Shown here: in pieces, positions 9,473-21,348 of the stretch
How the letters are laid out: the number at the start of each line of letters is the position of its first letter
Position numbering within the stretch: the first letter of the stretch is position 1
From: Zancudomyces culisetae
Lineage: Eukaryota; Kickxellomycota; Harpellomycetes; Harpellales; Legeriomycetaceae
Direction: 5' to 3'
DNA length: 64,000 nucleotides
Assembly (NCBI GenBank): GCA_001969505.1
Contig: LSSK01000073.1
Coordinates: 1 to 64,000, forward strand
Translations under genes and position numbers: made by a program
Notes under the pieces: model-generated
The model's input: only the letters and a program-made list of their open reading frames with translations
What the model was told of the DNA's origin: nothing
The model's database searches: none

Positions 9473-11491
9473 TCAATAATATTTTATCATGTATGCAAAT
9501 GTATTGTAAAACACCCCATCCAACACCTCTGTCAGTGCATCATCAAACATATCAACCAAAATGTTTTTTTCATCTATCAAACTACCCAACTTTTGAACTC
9601 CACTCCTTGAAATATTTACACACAAAAAACTGCTGTATGGAATGTACTTTTCATAAAACGCTATAAACTCTGGCTGCAAGGGTTGTGGTACACTGTTTAT
9701 TTTTGTAGTTGATGTCCCACCCGCTCCCTCCAACTCATTTATTTTGCCTAGTTTATCCGTCAAATATAGACTACTAATAGCTGCAGATATTTTTGCGGGT
9801 AGGTGGTTTACATATTTTCCTTCAATTAGCTCGGCTGTGCTAATTGGGCTGAAAAGTACCAGCGAGTTGGAATCTCTAGTTGATGTTGAATAATATTTTC
9901 TTACTCCATCCGCTTTGACAAGCTGCGATTTCCGCTTATAATCATTTGTAGATTTGCTTCTTTGAACATTATTCGTCGTATCGCCTGATATGTCAATAGA
10001 TATAAACGGCTCGGCCTCGATGGTTATCTCTGAAGTCCCAGAATGTCTCAGTTCACTTTTTCCTGTCTTTTTTTCTGAATCTGTTTGGTCCCAACCATAC
10101 TGAGCCTCACTGAGTACATTGGAGCTACTATCCACATTTTCTTTGAACTCAGTCTCTGCATTTTCCACATTTTCTGTATTTTCAGCCTCGTCGACTACTA
10201 GTGTGTTTGTTTTCGAGACAGTCTTTTCTTGCTTTAATTGCAGCTTTCTATCTTTTATCATTTTCTTTCCATTCAAAAAGATCCTTTTCAGTGACTTTTT
10301 TCCTCTCTCTTTACCGTTTCCCGTATTATATAACAAGTATGAACATATTTTGTATTTCAATAATTGGTAGTCCCTCAAAAACTCGCTATACTCGATGTTG
10401 AATGTCATACTGCATGCATTGGATAGCTGTTCAAACTTTACCGGATCCTTCAGTACGTTTAAAAACTCACTCTTCAATTCCGATAATCTTTTCTCCTCTT
10501 TTTTGAGTTTGTCCACAGGGTTTGGAAATAGTGGTTTTGTCAACAAATAATAGTATATTAACAAGGCAGTTGGTAAAAGAAATATGTTTCCAGTGAAATA
10601 GGATTCCACATAATCGAGTAAAAGACCGTTCACAAAAAAGACAACAACAAGTGACAGATCCAGTGATCCAAACAGTATAATCAACTCCTGTTGAATACCA
10701 TAGCACTCCATAACATCAATGCTCATGATTATGAGATATATCGAAACAACCATGTACACTCCCAGACAGAAATACAGAGGAATAAACTCATGTGCTAACT
10801 GCGCTCCACAACTGTAGCTCACAGGAAGCACACAATATTCACCCCTGAGTGAAAACACACTTGCAATTACAATACACACTATTAGCATAGCGAGAAATGC
10901 AGTCTTGTACACTGTCACACCCACCTTATCTATTACTTTGTTGTTGAGTAAATATCGAAAATAGTTTTCGTTTTGGTAGACCTTTTCATTAATATCAGAA
11001 ACCTCCGTATTTAAAAGATACCGAATGTAAAATCGAATGTCGTATCTATCCCGTAAATTGTGGTCGAGAAGTAGAGGGTTGATTAGTTCCTTGTCGTTGA
11101 TATCGAGTGTACCCGCTATATTCCTCTGGTACATTGTCTTTTTACCAAAGCATATAAACCGTATTCCAGTATATACAAAAGATATGCTCAGTAATATATA
11201 GCATGGGTACTCTACCCATATTCTCAAAAAGCATGGATATTTTTTTTGTAGCATCTCTGAGCATATCACGTGTAGTGAAAGTATTGTCGTGCATATTAAA
11301 ATAACTCTTTTGGGTGTTTTCGAAAACAGCTCTAGCTGCTTGTTAACTTTTTTCTTCTTGATATTTAACCAAAGCAGAACTGCTAACGCCACAATAAAAG
11401 TCGATAGCACTGTAAGCCAGACAATTTCAAAAACACGGAACCCCTTCTGGCCTCTATCTGCTGTTGACAGATCACTTCTTGTTAGATACAT
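9473..11491 (-). CDS. Seven-transmembrane protein with C-terminal RGS domain (fungal GprK-like / AtRGS1-like architecture)
   Basis: A 672-residue single-exon protein. Hydrophobic segments fall at about residues 21-43, 63-80, 93-113, 195-217, 240-262, 270-292 and 302-318, giving seven membrane spans. From about 340 the cytoplasmic tail resembles an RGS domain, which speeds GTP hydrolysis on G-alpha subunits. The first half contains EFLNVLKDPVKFEQL and FLRDYQLLKYKI. The second half (about 608-672) contains FIAFYEKYIPYSSFLCVN and DMFDDALTEVLDGVFYNTF, matching the last RGS helices. About 220 residues of charged, Ser/Thr/Glu-rich low-complexity sequence separate the halves. A polytopic membrane domain followed by RGS is known in plant AtRGS1 and in fungal GprK-class proteins, and I infer a membrane-anchored regulator or receptor. 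The ligand is unknown. The RGS call rests on pattern recognition of helix signatures, not an alignment. Confidence 0.7.
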   Translation of the reverse strand: MYLTRSDLSTADRGQKGFRVFEIVWLTVLSTFIVALAVLLWLNIKKKKVNKQLELFSKTPKRVILICTTILSLHVICSEMLQKKYPCFLRIWVEYPCYILLSISFVYTGIRFICFGKKTMYQRNIAGTLDINDKELINPLLLDHNLRDRYDIRFYIRYLLNTEVSDINEKVYQNENYFRYLLNNKVIDKVGVTVYKTAFLAMLIVCIVIASVFSLRGEYCVLPVSYSCGAQLAHEFIPLYFCLGVYMVVSIYLIIMSIDVMECYGIQQELIILFGSLDLSLVVVFFVNGLLLDYVESYFTGNIFLLPTALLIYYYLLTKPLFPNPVDKLKKEEKRLSELKSEFLNVLKDPVKFEQLSNACSMTFNIEYSEFLRDYQLLKYKICSYLLYNTGNGKERGKKSLKRIFLNGKKMIKDRKLQLKQEKTVSKTNTLVVDEAENTENVENAETEFKENVDSSSNVLSEAQYGWDQTDSEKKTGKSELRHSGTSEITIEAEPFISIDISGDTTNNVQRSKSTNDYKRKSQLVKADGVRKYYSTSTRDSNSLVLFSPISTAELIEGKYVNHLPAKISAAISSLYLTDKLGKINELEGAGGTSTTKINSVPQPLQPEFIAFYEKYIPYSSFLCVNISRSGVQKLGSLIDEKNILVDMFDDALTEVLDGVFYNTFAYMIKYY

Positions 11492-13073
11492 TTTCTTTAT
11501 TATCTGATAGTATATACCCGATAATTCGTTTTGTAGAATGTCTATTTGTATTAAATTTTTTCTCGCATGATATTTGTGATACTTGCTTTGTATGGAACAT
11601 CCAGTATCTATATTATGTACTGTATTTTTCTAATCCTTTATTCTACCTTTTCATGTTTTTTTTTATAAGAATATAGAACTATCAAGCTTTTAAACACTTT
11701 TTTCTTGTTATGCTTGTTTAATAAAAGATATACGAACTTTATTTTTAAAAAGTAGTTGACTTTATTATTAGCTGTAAATATACATACAATAGAACTATCA
11801 AGTAATATAAACCGAGTTAATACACAGAAAGTTTGGATAACTACTCCATCTCTGAATCTAATACCCTGATGTAAATTCTTCCAAGTTGAACCAAACCCGT
11901 CTTTAACTCATGTTTACCACACCAACATATCTTTTGAAAGCGTACTTAGCACTATGTGTATTTTTAGAACGGTGCTATAAACCCATATTAAAAATAGAAT
12001 ATACAAATTACATTCCGGATGAATTTGAATGTCACAAAATACACACAGGCCTCTAACACTCGTAACATCCAAAATCTAGCTCTTTTTTTTTTACTTATGA
12101 GCTGTATATACATAGAGAGTTTGGTTGGCCAAAAAGTCGTGACATGAATATCTAGGAGTACGGATGTAAAGAGAAAGATGGTGAATATATCTACTGGGTT
12201 ATCATGCTATTATATCCATTTAGCGATTTGATGTTATTTTCATACCCAGAGACAGGTATAATGGGAACAGGACCATGCTTTACATAGCTCCATTCGCCTG
12301 TATTTTCAGAAACCGTTTAATTGTCTGGTTTATTTATAGATTTAAATTGAGATCCATTTTTATGGTTACTGTCCAAGTACAACTAAAACAGGTGAACGTT
12401 TTGCCACCTACTCCTAATCCAAACTCTGCTTGCAAACTGGTATTTGGTTGGATACTAGTTCTTGGTTTACCAAACAAAGCCAGTTAAGAAGTTACAGTGG
12501 AAGATGGAAAAAAAAAAATACTATTAATGGTTCAGAATAAGCCAGTGACCAATATTTGCACACCACTTCATGCATCGAGAGCCAATAACAATAATAGTTA
12601 ACCAAAAAAAAAGAAAGCTGGTACTAATGAATTTAAGAATCCACGCAACATGATGAACCCATTATCCTGTATATCACTATATAGTTAGATGCCGAATTCG
12701 CTGCCCAAGAGAGGAGACTGTCTTCAAGGTGTTCATGTTGTTGATGAAATACTTTTTAATGATATCAACCACACCCCATAAATATTCGCACTGACTCGAA
12801 TATCACACAGGTTTTTTTTTCTGGCAGGGAGCGAGTTGTAGTTACGTTACCCAAAGAGAAATACACAACACTTTTCCCAAATATAACGATTACAAGCGGG
12901 CTTTTCAAAAGAAAATGTTGGGAGAAAAAAAAGACAAGTGATGTCATTTTATCCTAATAGTTGGTTTTTATTGTACATGAATGACATTAAAAAAGTCAAC
13001 TACAGTAACGCAAAGAAAGGCCTACAAAGCAGAAAAAAGATCTCTTCATTCAAAAAAAAAGCCGAATAGCCAA
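11492..13073. other. Intergenic, AT-rich, no gene recognised
   Basis: About 1.6 kb between the 7TM-RGS start and the 3' end of the RNA-binding protein gene. Short open frames occur (for example 12275-12487) but show no family motif or splice context. Several A and T homopolymers are present. The promoter of the 7TM-RGS gene must lie at the left side of this interval. Confidence 0.55.
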
Positions 13074-14570
13074 TTAAACCTGAGTAAGGGGCTTTGATTG
13101 TTTTATTTTTGCAAAGGAACATTTCATGTTCTTGCCATTCAGTAGTAATCCATTGACGTTATTAATTGCGTTTGAGGCATTATAATGATTGTCCATTCTG
13201 ACAAAGGCATAGCCGTGATCAATGTAAAAGTTGATTTTCATGATAGTTCCGAATTTACTGAAAAGGTCAGACAATTGGTTTTCTAAGAATTACATAGTTT
13301 TAGCGGATTAAAGAATTGGCTTTTTATTAAAAAAGTAAATAGATAAATAAATAAACAAATAAATAGATAAATAGATAAATAGTAAACATACCTGTTACAG
13401 AAGGATCTAAGTCACCACAATACAAGGTGGAATTTGCTACTTTTCTATTTGAAATAACAAATCAGACAAAATTAAACATTGCTCAGATGAATTAATTGTA
13501 TATTTTATAATTGATTTGGTGATCAGCAAAATACAGTGAGAAATCTTACCTAACTCCGTTGGTTTGAGCATCCTTTCCTGTTGCCCAGTTAACGCGGATT
13601 TGCTTGGAATCAACCTCTGCGCCGTTCATCTTGTTGATTGCAAATCGTGCATCTCTATATTCAGCGAATGTTACAAATCCATATCCGCGGGAGTTACCAG
13701 ACTCCTTGTCAATAACTACGTGTGCGTGACTAACAATAAAAACATACAACATGTATTGGTATTAGTAGGTAAAAGAAGAATTATTTATATCACAAAGGAA
13801 AAGAAAGAAGAAGTAAAGGGTATATTGAACTGAAATAGCCAGAACCACAAATGTATGTTATATCATGTTTCACTTCCAAATACAAATACAAATACAAATT
13901 TCGGAAGCCTAACTGATAAACTCGTCATCTCAGTACTAAAAACGAGCCGGTATTATTTCTTTCCCTTTCATTTCTCTCTTTATAAAAGGATTTTATAACG
14001 AGACAAAAATAAATAATCAAAGAATTCTTACCGCAAGCTCTTTGCAAAGCTAAACAATTGTGCCAAACCTTCGTTATCCATCTGTGGTCCCAGATTTCCA
14101 ACAAATATTTTAGTAAAGGCAGGTACCCGTCTGATGTAATTTTGGTTATTGGACTGTGCCCATTTTGTTTTAATTGGGAAATCAAGAATCTGGGTTCCGT
14201 CCATTGTACTTATAGCTGTCTCCGCATCCTCTCTATTTGTAAATTCAACAAAGGCGTAGCATATTTCGCTGTTTGGGTCCTATTTAATACGTTATTGCAG
14301 GTCGTTTAATATTTCATTTCTCAGTACCAATTCGATTCTGATAAAGCGCACTTGTCTTACCTTTTTATTTTGGAATATTTTCACTGATTGGACTGGGAAA
14401 GAATTGCCAAATGTCTCGGTCAACAAGGCTTCATCAGCCTTAGTATCTAGATTTCCCACATAGATTGTTTTTGAAGCTGAGTCGTAAACAGCTTCTCCGA
14501 ATCCATTTTGTGAATTAGGATCGGTTTCTGGTATGCTGTTGTTTTGAACGGTTACCTCTGAGCTCGACAT
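13074..14570 (-). CDS. PUB1: Three-RRM RNA-binding protein, TIA1/Pub1-like
   Basis: Proteins of this family bind U-rich or AU-rich mRNA and influence mRNA stability, splicing and stress-granule assembly. I reconstruct five exons on the minus strand: 14570-14361, 14279-14032, 13729-13550, 13444-13392 and 13282-13074, with reading phase consistent at all junctions, giving 299 residues. RRM1 has RNP2 IYVGNL (about 36-41) and RNP1 CYAFVEF (77-83) and is split by intron 1. RRM2 has RNP2 IFVGNL (about 128-133) and RNP1 GYGFVTF, split by intron 2. RRM3 has RNP2 LYCGDL and RNP1 GYAFVRM, split by intron 4. The tail after RRM3 is only a few residues, so the Gln-rich tail of TIA1 and yeast Pub1 is missing. 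All introns are GT-AG, with GTAAG or GTATG donors. Nam8/Ngr1-type proteins share this layout, so the exact orthologue is uncertain. Confidence 0.88.
13336..13385. repeat. Tetranucleotide-type simple repeat (TAAA/TAGA) in an intron
   Basis: About 50 bp of imperfect ATAA/ATAG units within the intron at 13391-13283 of the three-RRM gene. It begins a few bases inside the 5' splice site on the minus strand, where it reads as a T-rich tract. It is probably a simple microsatellite and likely to vary in length. Confidence 0.85.
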
Positions 14571-14639
14571 TATTTTGTTCCCAATCTAGTTATTGTTTGT
14601 TGGAGTATAGACAGTATGAGATTATTTTATCTTTCTGCT

Positions 14640-14690
14640 AAAACTAAACTAAACTATACCAAACCAAACCAAACATACCAAACCAAACAG
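14640..14690. repeat. AAACY pentamer-type repeat upstream of the RRM gene
   Basis: Imperfect tandem AAACT/AAACC units lie 70-120 bp upstream of the ATG at 14570, reading GGTTT-rich on the sense strand. They probably lie in the 5' leader or core promoter. No specific binding factor can be named from sequence alone. Confidence 0.75.
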
Positions 14691-14691
14691 G

Positions 14692-14846
14692 AAAAATTTT
14701 TTATTGTCTTTTTTTTTTCGGCAAATGATGCGGTTTCCTTCCCCATCAGAATGCCGATATTTTTGTTTTGCTTTGATCTTTCCTGAAAGTTTGGGTGGCC
14801 TGAAAAAAATTTTTTTTGCTCAAATTAAATCCAAAAAATTTTTTTT
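14692..14846. promoter_or_regulatory. Three A(n)T(n) blocks upstream of the RRM gene (RRPE-like)
   Basis: Blocks A5T6 (14692-14702), A7T8 (14803-14817) and A6T8 (14833-14846) lie 120-280 bp upstream of the start codon. Two are preceded by G, giving GAAAAATTTT-like cores. In budding yeast this core is the ribosomal RNA processing element bound by Stb3. Function here is inferred only from the recurrence of the same block upstream of other genes in this window. Confidence 0.4.
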
Positions 14847-16232
14847 ATCGATTTGCCCCTCAACTTTATTGTATTATTTCATGTTTTTAACCGTGAAAAT
14901 TGAATGAAAAATTAACAGAATAAAAAAAAAAGAACCTACTAGCTGCCACGTTTAAGGTTTGCTACACTTATGGTAAGCAAAATCCTGAATTGTGCACTTT
15001 GCCCAATCAGAGTTTTAGGGTGCACGCTAATTTATGCTCTTTAATTTGGAAAAAAAATCAACCCAAAACAAAAACAACCTTACAATTGATTCCTGCCATC
15101 AAATGCAAAGGGCTTTTAGTAAGGGCTATTTTTTATTCTCGGAACCAAAATTGTGGTCTGTTTTTATTTTTACTTTAATTTTTCGATTTGCAAAACATGT
15201 CGCAACAAGTGTAGCTGTAAATGGTGAATATTGAAAGTCATGTTATTTAATGTGTACTGTTCTATTTTGAGCTACCAAGTGCACTTAACTTTGAAAAGAA
15301 TGTAGAAGCACACTGGTGCTTTGTCACCGAAAGAAATATAACAACCAAGCCAGCATTTATCATGACCATCTTGCGTAGGTTTACAGTGCTTTGCACTTGG
15401 GTATTAATTAAACAATTTTAACTACCTGTTGTGTGTGTGTAGCTTGTGTTTACCTAAATAATTGGAAAAATTCAACATGCAAATAATCTAATAATAAACA
15501 AAAATACTAGCTTGAGTAGTAAATGGTAAGGTACAGCCAATATTTCAATGGTGGAATAAACCAAGTTGCAATGTTGTGTGGTCACCATCGACAATTTACC
15601 TTGGTGTACCATAAAAACCCATTTTCATGTTATATACACACTCATGTTGTGCACAATATTACAATCTAGGGTGTGTTGACATTTAACAGCAGGCGATATC
15701 GTTAATATATGACCATACATGCCCTTAAATTTCACGACCAAAGCCCTGACCAGGAACAACTTGAAAGGTCTAAGAATTCACTCAATGATGGAGTGATCAA
15801 GTAAATGCTGACGAGATAACGGCTACCAACTAACCAGATAGTTGCGATAAATGTATACATGCTTGGCATAGTACCACAAAGGCCTTTGCGTTTTATTTTT
15901 ATTATGAATACACCCCCTTTCAATCCAACACTTATTTTGTAATTCTCGTTAGAGAAATCAAGATGAAATTGTACAAAGATCAAACACTCGTCAAATACCC
16001 AGAATAACACAAAGTGTACGTCGAATAGAATGCATCTCATCCATTTAGGAGATTGTTATTTGTAATGCTCAAAATGACTGGCCATGTCCTATGAAAATGA
16101 ACGCATTCGTAAAAGAGTAAATCACGTTGATTTTCAAGATCATTCTTAAACAAGCTTCTAAAATTACTGTTTTTAATAAACTCACCAAATAATACCATCT
16201 CAGCTAATAAAGAAAAGTAACAATAAACAAAG

Positions 16233-19200
16233 ATGAAGGGTGGTAAAGTATACTCTCTGGTTGCTACAGAAGAGTTTGGAATCTGTCCACACGATTTAAA
16301 AAACAAAATACACAAATGGTGCCTGATTGACAGGGATGCGAGCCTAGACAATGTTGACAGCACAAACAAAGAAAGTGGGGATTTGCTGGATTTTACACTG
16401 GCAAATAAAGTAATACTCAAGGCCATGTGTCTTGAATGCTCAACAAGGCTAGAAATACGGGTGGGTAACAGTGTGTTCGATGCTAAACTCAAAAGCTTTT
16501 TGGATGAAAACGAGTCTAGAAGGAATGAAATCCGAGAAAAGTTGTTAACACAGAAAGATTATGGTATACTTTTAAACTCAGAGTTTAGGTTGGGGAAATG
16601 TGAATCTGATGAATATGGACATCATTGGCATGTCAAGAACACAAACGAAAACAAGACTGAAAGGCAGAATATTCAAGCGAATGAAAAGGTGATAGAATGC
16701 TGTAGCTGTAAAGCCATTTTCGAAATTCGACTGCTTGAGCCGATTATTCCAACCGCAATCATAAAAGTATTGGAAAACTCAAGAAAGAAGGCAAACAATA
16801 ACGATCTAAGCGATTTTGAAAAGCTGAAAGTGGGAACCAGAAACTATATATCGACTCTTGGGGGGATTCGAGTGTTGGCGACAAACGCATTTAAGGGAGA
16901 TGGTAGGGTAATAAGAGCTGACAATGAAAAGGCAAAGGCAAGATTGGGATTTGATCAAGCATTGTAAGTCTTTTGGTATTAGTAGTCATTGTTTATTTTT
17001 GAAACTCACTATCGATAGATCTCCAACCAAACTTTCTGGTTAAAATTTAATGACAATTCTGTAATAGCACAACCATAATGCAGCTTTTTGGGTTTGAGTA
17101 TCTTGATGGAGTTTATACACCACCAAAAGTAGAGGAAATTAAAAACACAGAAAATATTGAAAGCTATAAACTGGCCGTTGATCAAATTTCGCTGGCAATA
17201 TTTTCGGCACAGTCCATTTTACCAGATACGGAAAAAACCGAGAAAGATAAAATCAAGAGAATTGAAAACAAAATCCTAAACATCCTTGGTTCAGAGTACT
17301 TTCCAAGAAGGTCACACATCGTTTCTGAGTCTATTGAGGACAGCTTAAAGCCATTTTCGCCATCCTATGCCACGCTTGGTATACCACCAACAGTTTCAGA
17401 TCCGGTTATATTGTGGGCATACGACAAGAAAGTAGAAGAAACACCGGCAGAAGTAGGAAGATTATTGGATTCGTTAACAGATCTGAGTATCGGGAGGAAA
17501 AGTAGTGTACTAAAGCTGAAAGTGGTCCAAGAAAACACTATAGGTAACTTACAACTATTTCTGAATTTACAAGTATATGCGGTTCTGTATATATTTTTGA
17601 AAAAAATATCTTTTTTTTTTATGATGTATAAACTAGACGAACTTTTTTGATTACTGACTGTATATCAACATTAACATACAATAATATATAGGGAGATACG
17701 GAAGCCATGCCGTTAAACTAGCATATTCTCATTTTGGAACTGTAGATACTAACATTGATGACAACATGCTTATGTTTTTGTTTGAAACTGAGGTAAGTGG
17801 TGTTAAATTATTGCTTATTTTTTACAACCAAGAAACAATCAAGCTAACCAAAAACACAAATATTTAGTGCAACGATAGACCAACACTCATCGAAACACAC
17901 AAATCCAAGTTGGCAATAATAGCTCAGGCTAGAAAGAGCAGTGCACTGGTTGAGTTTTTATTGTCAATAGGCCATAATGAGAATGTTGCAAACGGGCAAA
18001 ATCCAGTGGGAATAGTAAACATTGGTAATACTTGCTATTTGAACTCACTTTTGCAGTATTACTACTCGATCAAGAATCTTCGAGAACAAGTTGAAGAGTT
18101 TGGAAATCAATCGACCTGGAATGAACAGATAATGCCAGGACGGAAAAATGGAAGCATGCAAATCACCGCGGCAGAGATAGAGAAATCAATTTCGTTTATC
18201 TCTCATTTGAAAAGACTTTTTAGCGAACTAGATGCTGCTAACAGTCAAATAGGCAGTGATGGGTATAAAAGCATCAGAGTTAAACCGGACTATGAGCTGG
18301 CTAAAATGCTTTTGGAGCCAGTGAATTATATAAACATTGAAAAGGATAACGATACGAACATTCAAAACACTATATTTATGCCTCAGCAAGATATTACTGG
18401 TAAGTATCGAGTTGTTTTTTTTTAACAAGGGTATTTCTGTATGCATATATTTAATCGATTACTTGCTCCACTATTTTCACTAGAATGTATGGCAATGATC
18501 GAGTCGTATTTGGAGGTTGCATCACCTCCATCATCCGCTGATACTTTACTTTCACAAAGGTACTTATGGTCTTTTTATTAAACAGTGTTATGGAAATGCC
18601 TTTGAGCATATATTTTCTATTAACAGTAGTATTTAATTCTCTGATTTGCGGATAATATTAGGTTGTTTAGAGGAACACTAAGGTTCGAATTCCTGGGAGA
18701 TACCATCAAAAAGTCTGAATTCAAAAACGAGTACTTTAACAGGCTAATAATAAATCTTGATGAGTCCCAAGCGGCAGATAATACTGTACAAAGCTGCTTA
18801 GCTGCACTCTTTTCTGAGCATAAAGTGGACTGGTATCAAAACACTGATTCTAGCGATAATTCAGATTCAAACAAAGCAACATCAGCTGATATGACTAACT
18901 CGCAATCCTCCGCTACAAAACGCACATTTATACTTGAATTGCCCGAATACCTGCAAATCCAGGTTCAGAGAACACAATTTGATACTGTACTGAACCGGCC
19001 TTTCAAATCCACAAGCCCATTAAAACTGCTAGATACTATTGATCTATCTCGCTTTGTACACCCAGATTTGCCTACTAAATCATACACTTATGAACTGTAT
19101 GCCATTATGATACACGAGGGAGATACGACTGAATCTGGTCACTACTGGATCTACATAAGGAATAATGAGAAGAATTGCTGGTATGAATTTAACGATGATA

Positions 19201-19289
19201 TAGTAAAAATAGTCAGCGAAAAAACCATATATTCGCTTGATGTGAGCACAAAAGTGTATTGCGTTGTTTACAAATTAGCAAAACTCTAA
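16233..19289 (+). CDS. UBP2: Ubiquitin carboxyl-terminal hydrolase, Ubp2-like (USP family)
   Basis: A cysteine protease of the USP class; yeast Ubp2 trims Lys63-linked ubiquitin chains together with Rsp5 and Rup1. Six exons join in consistent phase: 16233-16963, 17068-17543, 17692-17792, 17868-18399, 18484-18559 and 18662-19289, giving 847 residues. The catalytic Cys box GNTCYLNSLLQ places the nucleophile at about Cys492 (codon 18033). The His box ESGHYWIYI places the His at about residue 799, followed by WYEFNDD with the expected aromatic and acidic residues. About 490 residues precede the Cys box, including a CXXC pair near CCSCKAIF in exon 1. That long N-terminal extension and the QYYYSIKNLR context fit Ubp2 better than other USPs. 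It is shorter than yeast Ubp2 (about 1270 residues). Introns are 104, 148, 75, 84 and 102 nt. Confidence 0.87.
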
Positions 19290-19606
19290 TTTCTTGAGGA
19301 TTTTAGTTTGCCTTCTTGATCACATTTGTCCGTTTTATTTACTTTGGTTTTTATTTATGGTGATATTGGTAATGTGTGATAGATTTTATACACAGCAATT
19401 GTTTATACATAGCACACTATTGGACCAAAATAAAAAGTTTAGAATTTAATTAGAACAAAAGGAGCGTTCAATAAGAGCACAGAGTTTAGAGTACAGTAGA
19501 CGAATAATCGACATATTATTGTTTGTTTATTTGTGCCACATGCTTAATATCACATGTAGTTGAGAAAAGTATATCTGAAAGACTAGGCAATTTCATTACC
19601 TGTATA
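19290..19606. other. Short intergenic region between UBP2 and the kinase gene
   Basis: 317 bp, head-to-tail between two plus-strand genes. It should hold the UBP2 polyadenylation site and the kinase promoter. No ATG in the kinase frame precedes 19607 back to the nearest upstream stop. Nothing else is recognised. Confidence 0.6.
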
Positions 19607-21348
19607 ATGCTGGAAAAACATAAACAATTGGAAGGTTACACTGTGTTATACAAGGTAGGAGAGGGTCAGTATGGCAAAGTGTATAAGGTGCGTTCTTGTT
19701 TGGCAATTAGTGTGTATATATATATTTTTTTTTGTTTTGTAAATTAATGCAACTACAATGAAACATCTCGTTTGTACGAATTACGAAACGTAATAATGTT
19801 TTAAATAGGCGATAGACAGGAGCTTGGGAATCTTGGTTGCAATAAAAGTTATTTACAAGAATACTGAGAATCAAAAGAATCTCAATTCCTACCTTCAAGA
19901 AGTTCGGTTGCTTAATGGATTAAATCACCCGCATATTATTAAACTGCTAAAATATTTCGAAACTCCAGAAAACATTTATATAGTGACCGAGTTTTGCAAG
20001 GTACAAGACTGTTTTATAATTAACTTTTAAAATACAAGTAAAAAAGCGTCTAAATCACCGCTATACCAAAGTGGTGGGTGTTATGTTACAGGTTCACCAA
20101 ATATAATAATCACTTTGTATGTTATAGTCAAACCTATTTGATTACACAGCGAAAAACGGAAAGTATTTGCGAACAGAGCTCATTCGCTCAATAGCACTCC
20201 AACTGTTGTCGGCATTACTTACTTTACATTTGAACGGAATAATCCACCACGATTTGAAGGTAATAGCGCTGAGATATATCTATCATTTGAAGTATATATG
20301 CGTATAACCACCATTTGTGTGTGATTGCATACTTGTTTGCCTGTATAAACCTGAGAGTAACCGAACATAACTGGTATCTTTATACTATGCCACAAATTAT
20401 GGATACTACGATTCTAGACTGAAAACATACTCGTTGGGTACGATAAGAGAGTAAAATTGTGTGATTTCGGTTTAGCTATTCATCTTCGAAAAGGGAGGGC
20501 AACAACGCCGATGAACATGGTCAAAGGTAACTCTTTCAACAATATCTACTAGCTTACCTTGTAAAAGTTTTGTCCCAGTAGGGTGAGGCGGGTGGGGGAT
20601 TGTGCTAAGGCTGGTTAATGTGGCACATTTGTGCATAAAGGAGGACTAAAGAGCTTTTTTCGGCCATCAACAGTCTTTTCAGCAAGCTAAATTAGTGCAC
20701 TTATCATTTCTTCATTCATACTTATAGGAACATTGCTTTATATGGTAAGTATTTTTTACTCTTTATCTCAACAAAGAACTCGACCACATGTTAAACTTTA
20801 TTTATACTCAAACGTATTTCCGAACTTAGGCACCAGGTAATTACTCCATTTATTGTACTGTTTTATCATCTGGCGCACCTAAATATATTCACAAAATTAT
20901 TCTTATTCTATTTTTAGAATTGTTGCTGAACTCTACGTATAATTACAAGATCGACTTTTGGGCTCTAGGTAATAACTTTTTTTTTTGCTTCTTCAAGCTA
21001 ACGAACACTTTTGGTTAGTACAAAATAGCTCGGAAAACACACTAACTTTAGATTATTCTTATATTTAAAGGCGTGATTCTGTATGAGCTCTTTGTGGGGA
21101 AGGTTCCATTTGATGGAAATTCTGAAAAAGAAATCAAAAGAAGGATCATCTACGGATCTGTAAAATGGCCAAAGACAATACCATCTCAGCTAAGGGACTT
21201 GATTTCCGGGTTACTACAAACCGACCCTAATAAAAGGTTTTCGTGGGTCGAAATAAGAAAACACCCATTTTTACACTCCACGCTTACTGAGGACGAAATG
21301 CTGAAGCTCGATGCGCTAAATGGACAGAGTGTTGATCTAAATTTTTAG
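19607..21348 (+). CDS. Fused/STK36-like serine/threonine protein kinase, 8 exons with microexons
   Basis: A kinase-domain-only protein of 288 residues. Exons: 19607-19687, 19809-20000, 20128-20259, 20418-20526, 20728-20744 (17 nt), 20830-20836 (7 nt), 20918-20968 and 21071-21348, all GT-AG and in phase. Visible motifs are the glycine loop GEGQYGKVYK, VAIKVI (Lys40), the catalytic loop HHDLKTENIL (Asp133), DFGLA (Asp151), GTLLYMAPELLL spanning the microexons, DFWALGVILYELFVGKVPF and a final LQTDPNKRFSW. The closest family by eye is Fused/STK36, from the KGT-LYM(A/S)PEL run and the RWP-like VKWPKTI segment; the ULK/Atg1 group is the alternative. The usual HRD Arg is His, so activation-loop phosphorylation may not control it in the usual way, but Lys, Asp and DFG are intact and I expect an active enzyme. 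The long C-terminal region of animal Fused is missing. The substrate is unknown. Confidence 0.83.

Larger units (their letters stand above)
14571..16232. other. Divergent intergenic region between the RRM gene and UBP2
   Basis: About 1.66 kb separating two divergently transcribed genes. The side near the RRM gene contains an AAACY repeat (14640-14690) and three A(n)T(n) blocks (14692-14702, 14803-14817, 14833-14846). The remainder is AT-rich, with no gene recognised and no RNA gene seen. Confidence 0.6.
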
